From Klenkia soli (GTDB lineage Bacteria > Actinomycetota > Actinomycetes > Mycobacteriales > Geodermatophilaceae), in NCBI RefSeq assembly GCF_900103975.1, contig NZ_FNIR01000001.1, positions 310,001 through 374,000 on the forward strand: DNA of 64,000 nucleotides. Reading direction: 5' to 3'. The notes under the pieces were generated by a model. It did not search any database and had not been told where the DNA came from. It saw only the letters and a program-made list of their open reading frames with translations. Below are positions 59,038 to 64,000 of this stretch, one piece after another. Position 1 is the first letter of the stretch. Each line of letters opens with the position of its first letter. Made by a program: the position numbers and the translations under genes.

Positions 59038-60032
59038 CGGGTGGCCTCCGCGGGGGTGGTCTCGGCGTTCTCGGCGGCCTCGTCGGCGGCCCCGTCTGCG
59101 GCATGGCCGGTGAGGGTCAGGAAGACGTCGTCCAGGTCGGGCCGCCGGAGGCCGACGTCGAGCAGCTCGACCCCGCTGCCCTCGAGCAGCCGGAGCGCCT
59201 CGGCCAGGGTGGCCGCGCCGCCGGTGACCGGGAGGGTCAGCCGACGGGTCTGCTCGTCGCGTCGCGGGTCGTCCAGGGCCAGCGGGCGCAGCAGCTCGGC
59301 CGCCCGGGTGAGCCCCTCGACCGAACCGACGGTGAGCTCGAGCCGCTCACCGCCGACCTGCGCCTTGAGCTGGTCGGCGGTGCCGCGGGCGATGACCTTG
59401 CCCCGGTCGATGACCACCATGCGGTCGGCCAGCCGGTCGGCCTCCTCCAGGTACTGGGTGGTCAGCAGGATGGTGGTGCCGTCGCTGACGAGGTCGGCGA
59501 TGAACTCCCACATGCCCAGCCGGCTGCGCGGGTCGAGGCCCGTGGTCGGCTCGTCGAGGAAGAGCACCCGTGGTCGGGCGATCAGCGACGCGGCGATGTC
59601 CAGCCGGCGGCGCATGCCGCCCGAGTAGGTCTTCGCCGGCCGGCGGGCGGCGTCGGTCAGGTCGAACCGCTCGAGCAGCTGGCCGGCCCGGCTGCGGGCC
59701 TCCTTGCCGCTCAACCGGTAGAGCCGGCCGACCATCTCGAGGTTCTCCTCGCCGGTCAGGTACTCGTCGACCGCCGCGTACTGCCCGGTCAGCCCGATCA
59801 CGCCGCGCACCTGCGCGGCCTGGGCGACGACGTCCAGGCCCGTGACCTCCGCCCGACCGCCGTCGGGGCGCAGCAGGGTGGACAGGATGCGCACGACCGT
59901 GGTCTTGCCGGCCCCGTTGGGCCCGAGCAGGCCCAGCACGGTGCCCTCGGCGACCGTCAGGTCCACCCCGTCGAGCGCGGTGAACTCACCGAACCGCTTG
60001 ACCAGCCCCTCGACCACCACGGCGTCGCTCAT
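59034..60032 (-). CDS. ABC transporter ATP-binding protein (DrrA family)
   Basis: A 332-residue ATPase. Walker A is GLLGPNGAGKTTVVRILSTL, the ABC signature is YSGGMRRRLDIAASLIARPR, and Walker B is LFLDEPTTGLDPRSRLGMWE. The DrrA tail LRRPDLDDVFLTLTGHAADG follows. It was started at the ATG directly before homology, 7 nt after a TACGGT box, which indicates a leaderless mRNA; a start 8 codons upstream is unlikely. Confidence 0.94.
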   Translation of the reverse strand: MSDAVVVEGLVKRFGEFTALDGVDLTVAEGTVLGLLGPNGAGKTTVVRILSTLLRPDGGRAEVTGLDVVAQAAQVRGVIGLTGQYAAVDEYLTGEENLEMVGRLYRLSGKEARSRAGQLLERFDLTDAARRPAKTYSGGMRRRLDIAASLIARPRVLFLDEPTTGLDPRSRLGMWEFIADLVSDGTTILLTTQYLEEADRLADRMVVIDRGKVIARGTADQLKAQVGGERLELTVGSVEGLTRAAELLRPLALDDPRRDEQTRRLTLPVTGGAATLAEALRLLEGSGVELLDVGLRRPDLDDVFLTLTGHAADGAADEAAENAETTPAEATR

Positions 60033-60039
60033 GGGGTGC

Positions 60040-60045
60040 ACCGTA
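60040..60045 (-). promoter_or_regulatory. Probable -10 box (TACGGT) of a leaderless ABC operon
   Basis: On the minus strand TACGGT is followed by 7 nt and the ATG. There is no Shine-Dalgarno sequence. Confidence 0.55.
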
Positions 60046-60151
60046 GGTCGACCCACCGACAGAACCGCTGCACGTCTGCTCCCGCTCGTCCCGGCACCCC
60101 TGGTCGGCGCGCTCGGGGTGGGGACCGGTGCGGGCGCCCGGACTCATCGGT

Positions 60152-61375
60152 TCAGCCCTCGCTGACCGCGTACCCCACCCGGACCAGCGCGGCCTGGACC
60201 TCGCGGGCGTGGTCGGGCCCGCGGGTCTCCAGCACCACGGCGATCTCGACCTCGCCCAGGTCGAGCTGCGCGGTGGTGCGCTCGTGCTCGACCGACAGCA
60301 CGTTGGCCGAGACGGCGGCCAGCTCCCGCAGCAGCCCGGCCAGCGAGCCCGGCCGGTCGGGCACCCGGACCCGCAGGGACAGGTAGCGGCCGGCGGCGGC
60401 CATGCCGTGCTGCACGACCTTGAGCATGAGCACCGGGTCGATGTTGCCGCCGGACACCACGGCCACCACCGGCGCCGCGAACGCCGTCGGGTCGGCCAGC
60501 ACGGCGGCGACCGCGGCGACCCCGGCGGGCTCGACGACGAGCTTGGCCCGCTCCAGGCAGAACAGCAGCGCCCGGGACAGCTGGTCCTCGGTGACGGTGC
60601 GCACCTCGTCGACCAGCCCGGCGACGTGGGCCAGGGTCAGGTCACCCGGTGCCGCGACGGCGATGCCGTCGGCCATCGTGGCCATCGACGCCAGCGGCAC
60701 CGGTACCCCGGCGGCCAGCGACGCGGGGAAGGCCGCGGCCGCCGCGGCCTGCACCGCCACGACCCGCACGCCGGGCTTGGCGGCCTTGACCGCCGCCGCG
60801 ACGCCGGCGACGAGGCCGCCCCCGCCGGTGCACACCACGACGGTGGCCACCTCCGGGCACTGCTCGACGATCTCCAGCCCGACGGTGCCCTGCCCGGCGA
60901 TCACGTCGGGGTGGTCGAAGGGGTGGATGAACACCGACCCGGTCTCGTCCGCGAACTCGCGGGCGACCACCAGCGGCGCGGTGAGGGAGTCCCCGAGCTG
61001 GTGGACGGTGGCGCCGTAGCCGCGGGTGGCGGCCAGCTTGGGCAGCGGGGCGGTCTCGGGCATGAACACCGTCGCGGCGGCGCCCAGCTCGCGCGCGGCG
61101 AGCGCGACGCCCTGGGCGTGGTTGCCCGCGCTGGCCGCGACCACCCCCGACGCGCGCTCGGCGTCGGTCAGCCGCGCGATGCGGGTGTAGGCGCCGCGGA
61201 TCTTGAACGACCCGGTGCGCTGCAGGTTCTCGCACTTGAGCCACACCGGCCCGCCCACCCGCTCGGCGAGGGCCCGGGAGTGCTCGAGCGGCGTGCGCCG
61301 GACGACGCCGTCGAGCAGCCGGGCCGCGGCCTCGACGTCGGCACCGGTGACCAGGGGGACGACGGGTTCGCTCAC
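60152..61375 (-). CDS. ilvA: Threonine ammonia-lyase with ACT domain
   Basis: A PLP enzyme that converts threonine to 2-oxobutanoate. The PLP lysine is in QRTGSFKIRGAYTRIARL, ASAGNHAQGVALAARELG is the next motif, and CTGGGGLVAGVAAAVKAAKP is the phosphate loop. The C-terminal 80 residues (RYLSLRVRVPDRPGSLAGLL) form one ACT domain for feedback control. At 407 residues it matches the single-ACT type (IlvA1/TdcB-like). GTG start; CAGGAT 7 nt upstream may be a -10. Confidence 0.93.
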   Translation of the reverse strand: MSEPVVPLVTGADVEAAARLLDGVVRRTPLEHSRALAERVGGPVWLKCENLQRTGSFKIRGAYTRIARLTDAERASGVVAASAGNHAQGVALAARELGAAATVFMPETAPLPKLAATRGYGATVHQLGDSLTAPLVVAREFADETGSVFIHPFDHPDVIAGQGTVGLEIVEQCPEVATVVVCTGGGGLVAGVAAAVKAAKPGVRVVAVQAAAAAAFPASLAAGVPVPLASMATMADGIAVAAPGDLTLAHVAGLVDEVRTVTEDQLSRALLFCLERAKLVVEPAGVAAVAAVLADPTAFAAPVVAVVSGGNIDPVLMLKVVQHGMAAAGRYLSLRVRVPDRPGSLAGLLRELAAVSANVLSVEHERTTAQLDLGEVEIAVVLETRGPDHAREVQAALVRVGYAVSEG

Positions 61376-61398
61376 GCCCCCGATCCTGGCACCCGGGG

Positions 61399-62094
61399 TC
61401 AGGAGCTCGTGCTGACGATCGTCGGGACGAACACCGCCACCATCATCACGGCAATCAGCTCGTCGAGGGCCTTCGCGACGGCTCCCCCGGCCCAGTCGCC
61501 GGCCCGCACCGCGTCGGCCCGGGCCTGCAGCTGGGCGCGGTCGACGTCCGGGAAGAGCTTCGGCGCCAGCTTGGTCACCGACAGCATCGACACCAGCGTC
61601 GCCGTCCGCCGGTCGGGCTGCGCGCCGTCGACGAGCACGGCCCGGACCCGGCTGCGGATCTCCTGCTCGACCGTCGGGTCGACCTCGGGCCAGCGATCGG
61701 TCGGGAACAGGCCGAGGACCTTGCCGCGCTCGTGGGTGAGCACGCCGTCGGCCACCAGCTCGGCCAGCAGCTGCTCGCGCAGCTTCGCCCCGCGGTCGCG
61801 GAACGTCATCGTGGTGAGCGCACCGACGGCGCCCTCCGGCTTCTTCCCGTGGCAGGTGTCCACGACCTCGCCCAGCAGCTCGTCGGCCGGGCGGGCGACC
61901 CCGGTGCGGCGCAGCCTCCCCGGCTCGACCTCGCCCCCGTCGTCGAGCTGCAGGTCCAGGGCACCCGCCGCGACCAGCTCGACGACGGCGGTGCCGGCCA
62001 GCGCGGCGTTGAGGGTCGAGCCGTCGACGAGGGGCTTGCCCTTCTCGTCGTCGAGGGCCAGCAGCAGCAGTTCGCTCGCGATGCTCCGCGTCAT
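61399..62094 (-). CDS. GPP34 family phosphoprotein
   Basis: A 231-residue relative of eukaryotic GOLPH3. IASELLLLALDDEKGKPLVD and LNAALAGTAVVELVAAGALD are the first family motif; RRTATLVSMLSVTKLAPKLF is the second. Bacterial members are common in actinobacteria, and membrane phosphoinositide-type binding is only assumed from the eukaryotic side. The ATG start is 23 nt from any other gene; it is divergent from the MoxR-type gene. Confidence 0.88.
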   Translation of the reverse strand: MTRSIASELLLLALDDEKGKPLVDGSTLNAALAGTAVVELVAAGALDLQLDDGGEVEPGRLRRTGVARPADELLGEVVDTCHGKKPEGAVGALTTMTFRDRGAKLREQLLAELVADGVLTHERGKVLGLFPTDRWPEVDPTVEQEIRSRVRAVLVDGAQPDRRTATLVSMLSVTKLAPKLFPDVDRAQLQARADAVRAGDWAGGAVAKALDELIAVMMVAVFVPTIVSTSS

Positions 62095-62153
62095 GCCACC
62101 ACACCCTGGCAGGGCCGCCACCTGCACGCACCCCGGATGTCGCACCCCCGTCG

Positions 62154-62159
62154 TACCGT
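62154..62159 (+). promoter_or_regulatory. Probable -10 box (TACCGT) of a leaderless MoxR-type transcript
   Basis: TACCGT is followed by 7 nt and the GTG at 62167. There is no separate ribosome site. Confidence 0.5.
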
Positions 62160-62166
62160 GAGTGGG

Positions 62167-63603
62167 GTGACGGAGACCCCCGCACCCACGACCCTCGGCG
62201 AGCTGCGCGGCAGCGGCGCCACCCACGTCGGCGTCAAGGCCGAACTACGCACCAACCTGCTCGCCCGGCTGGCCGCCGGCGAGCCCACCCTGCCCGGCAT
62301 CGTCGGCTTCGACGACACCGTCCTGCCCGAGGTCGAGCGCGCCCTCATCGCCGGCCACGACCTCGTCCTCCTCGGCGAACGAGGGCAGGGCAAGACCCGG
62401 CTGATCCGCACCCTGGTCGGCCTGCTCGACGAGTGGACCCCGGTGCTGCTCGGCAGCGAGCTCAACGAGCACCCGCTGGCCCCGGTCAGCGTCTGGGCGC
62501 ACCGGCAGATCGCCGAGCACGGCGACGCCACCCCGGTGGGCTGGCTGCACCGCAGCGACCGGTTCGGCGAGAAGCTGGCCACCCCCGACACCAGCGTCGG
62601 CGACCTGATCGGCGACGTCGACCCGATCAAGGTCGCCGAGGGCCGCACCCTGGGCGACCCCGAGACGGTGCACTACGGCCTGGTGCCGCGCACCAACCGC
62701 GGCATCTTCAGCATCAACGAGCTGCCCGACCTGGCCGAGCGCATCCAGGTCGCGCTGCTCAACGTGCTCGAGGAGCGCGACATCCAGATCCGCGGCTACC
62801 GGGTACGACTGCCGTTGGACCTCCTGCTGGTCGCCAGCGCCAACCCCGAGGACTACACCAACCGCGGGCGCATCATCACGCCGCTGAAGGACCGGTTCGG
62901 CGCCGAGGTGCGCACCCACTACCCGATCGAGCTCGCCGACGAGATCCGGTTGCTGCACCAGGAGGCGCACACCTCATGGGGCCTGGGCGAGAGCGCGCTG
63001 GACAAGCCGCTGGTGCCCGAGCACCTGGTCGAGATCATGGCCCGGTTCACCCGCCTGGTCCGCGAGTCCAGCCAGGTCGACCAGCGGTCCGGCGTCAGCG
63101 CCCGGTTCGCCATCGCCGGGCTCGAGACCGTCGCCGCCTCGGCCGTACGACGGGCGGCGGTGGCCGGCGAGACCCGTCCCGTCGCGCGGGTGGTCGACCT
63201 GCCGGCCGTCGTACCGGCCAGCCGCGGCAAGGTCGAGTTCGCCGACTCGGGCTCCGACGACGACGGCGAGCGCGAGCTGGAGATCCTCGAGCACCTGCTG
63301 CGCCAGGCCACCGCGCAGACCTTCCGGGCCCGCTGCGGCGGGCTGGACCTGACCGGGCTCCAGGAGCACTTCACCTCGGGCGAGGTGGTCGAGTCCGGTG
63401 ATCTGGTGAGCGCGCCTGCGCTGATGGGCCAGGTCGGCACCGTGCCCAACCTGGCGCAGCTGCTGGGCCGCCTGGGCGTGCCCGAGGGCGAGGAGTCCCC
63501 GGAGCAGGCGGCCGCCGCCGTCGAGTTCGCCCTCGAGGGGCTGTGGCTGACCCGGCGGTTGGCCAAGGACACCGACGGCGGCCGCACCGTGTACGGGAGC
63601 TGA
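62167..63603 (+). CDS. MoxR/Mg-chelatase-like AAA ATPase
   Basis: A 478-residue AAA+ protein. Walker A is LVLLGERGQGKTRLIRTLVG (about residue 75), the Walker B-like motif is GIFSINELPDLAERIQVALL, and sensor 1 is LLVASANPEDYTNRGRIITP. It belongs to the ChlI-related ATPases that pair with a VWA protein; such pairs insert metals or remodel complexes. The downstream VWA-type gene starts 2 nt later. The C-terminal 130 residues (about 350-478) are helical and specific to this subgroup. Confidence 0.88.
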   Translation: MTETPAPTTLGELRGSGATHVGVKAELRTNLLARLAAGEPTLPGIVGFDDTVLPEVERALIAGHDLVLLGERGQGKTRLIRTLVGLLDEWTPVLLGSELNEHPLAPVSVWAHRQIAEHGDATPVGWLHRSDRFGEKLATPDTSVGDLIGDVDPIKVAEGRTLGDPETVHYGLVPRTNRGIFSINELPDLAERIQVALLNVLEERDIQIRGYRVRLPLDLLLVASANPEDYTNRGRIITPLKDRFGAEVRTHYPIELADEIRLLHQEAHTSWGLGESALDKPLVPEHLVEIMARFTRLVRESSQVDQRSGVSARFAIAGLETVAASAVRRAAVAGETRPVARVVDLPAVVPASRGKVEFADSGSDDDGERELEILEHLLRQATAQTFRARCGGLDLTGLQEHFTSGEVVESGDLVSAPALMGQVGTVPNLAQLLGRLGVPEGEESPEQAAAAVEFALEGLWLTRRLAKDTDGGRTVYGS

Positions 63604-63605
63604 CC

Positions 63606-64000
63606 GTGCCCAGGGGCAACCGCGGGTACCGGTACGGGCGGTGGCGCGGCGGGGCCGACCCGCTGGCCCCGCCCTACGACCTCGGCGACGCCGTCGACGA
63701 GATCGGCGACCAGGTGCTGGCCGGCAGCAGCGTCCGCGAGGCGCTGCGCGACCTGCTGCGCCGCGGTCTCGACGGCCGACGCGGCCTCGACGAGCTGCGC
63801 CGGTCGGTGCGCGACCGGCTGCGCGAGGCCCGCAAGGCCGGCGCGATGGACGGCACGCTGCAGGAGGTGCGGGAGCTGCTGGACAAGGCCCTGGAGGCCG
63901 AGCGCCGCGAGCTGTTCCCGGACCCCGACGACGCCGCCCGGCTCGCCGAGGCCGAGCTCGACGCCCTGCCGCAGGACACCGCCGGCGCGGTGCGGGCCCT
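63606..64000 (+). CDS. Probable VWA-domain partner of the MoxR ATPase (3' end outside window)
   Basis: The frame runs to the right edge with 131 codons seen. The N-terminus is basic (RGNRGYRYGRWRGGADPLAP), followed by a helical region with DEIGDQVLAGSSVREALRDL. This resembles the leading part of CoxE/VWA proteins encoded after Mg-chelatase-like ATPases. The VWA domain itself is not in the window, so the name rests on position and this leading region. GTG start 2 nt after the ATPase stop. Confidence 0.75.
   Translation, partial: MPRGNRGYRYGRWRGGADPLAPPYDLGDAVDEIGDQVLAGSSVREALRDLLRRGLDGRRGLDELRRSVRDRLREARKAGAMDGTLQEVRELLDKALEAERRELFPDPDDAARLAEAELDALPQDTAGAVRA

Noticed and set aside
1-64000. 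Searched for transposases, integrases, tRNA or rRNA genes and CRISPR arrays
   Set aside because: None recognised. The AbiEi-like gene with flanking palindromes is the only island-like feature, and it has no mobility gene.

Overview
This 64 kb window is very GC-rich, with GTG starts and start/stop overlaps (ATGA, GTGA) throughout. It comes from a motile actinobacterium. Mycothiol-linked genes (mca, a DinB/MDMPI-type protein), a geranylgeranyl-reductase-type flavoenzyme, GPP34, RNHCP and probable leaderless mRNAs fit the phylum. The flagellar set fits a soil actinobacterium such as the Geodermatophilaceae, but the genus cannot be fixed by reading alone. No homology search was run: names rest on motifs, length and gene order.

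Layout. 1-3.7 kb: the end of citrate synthase, a small orphan gene, a wall hydrolase (NlpC/P60 plus VanY-type carboxypeptidase) and an AbiEi/DUF559-like gene bounded by two near-identical palindromes. 3.7-6.7 kb (minus): a three-gene overlapping unit led by a divergent sigma-factor-like protein, then another orphan. 6.8-10.0 kb (minus): csrA, flgL, flgK, flgN. 10.2-40.1 kb (plus): fliA-type sigma, fliC, fliD, fliS plus an orphan, then flgB flgC fliE fliF fliG fliH fliI fliJ, an NlpC/P60-lytic transglycosylase fusion, fliK flgD flgE, then flbD motA motB fliL fliM fliN fliO fliP fliQ fliR flhB, then flhA, a giant FlhF-like protein and a small membrane protein. 40.2-64 kb: housekeeping and accessory genes (PhoH, two ABC-2 exporters, DUF885, a cis-prenyltransferase, hemolysin III, PadR/DUF1700, katG, a FAD reductase, mca, greA, RNHCP, an M3 peptidase, threonine ammonia-lyase, GPP34, a MoxR ATPase with a VWA partner that runs off the edge).

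How the flagellar genes work together. The cluster supplies basal body and MS/C rings (fliE/F/G/M/N, flgB/C), export gate and ATPase (flhA/B, fliO-R, fliH/I/J), hook (flgD/E, fliK), hook-filament junction and cap (flgK/L, fliD), filament (fliC), chaperones (flgN, fliS), stator (motA/B) and regulators (fliA-type sigma, csrA). I see no fliW, flgM, flhG, flgF/flgG or chemotaxis gene here. P- and L-ring genes are absent, as expected in a monoderm.

Regulation. Sigma-28-like boxes (roughly nTCAnn, 14-15 nt, GCCGAnnn) recur ahead of fliA (two in tandem), fliC, fliD, flgB (two), flbD/motA, fliM and flhA. A divergent copy toward flgN shares the same six -35 bases as fliA. Hairpins after fliA, fliC, the fliS unit and flgE divide the cluster into transcription units that match these boxes.

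The least conventional items are the FlhF-like protein, whose nucleotide-binding motifs look lost and whose N- and C-terminal parts are separated by about 1000 residues, the shared -35 divergent promoter, and an RNHCP gene that seems to need a CTG start.
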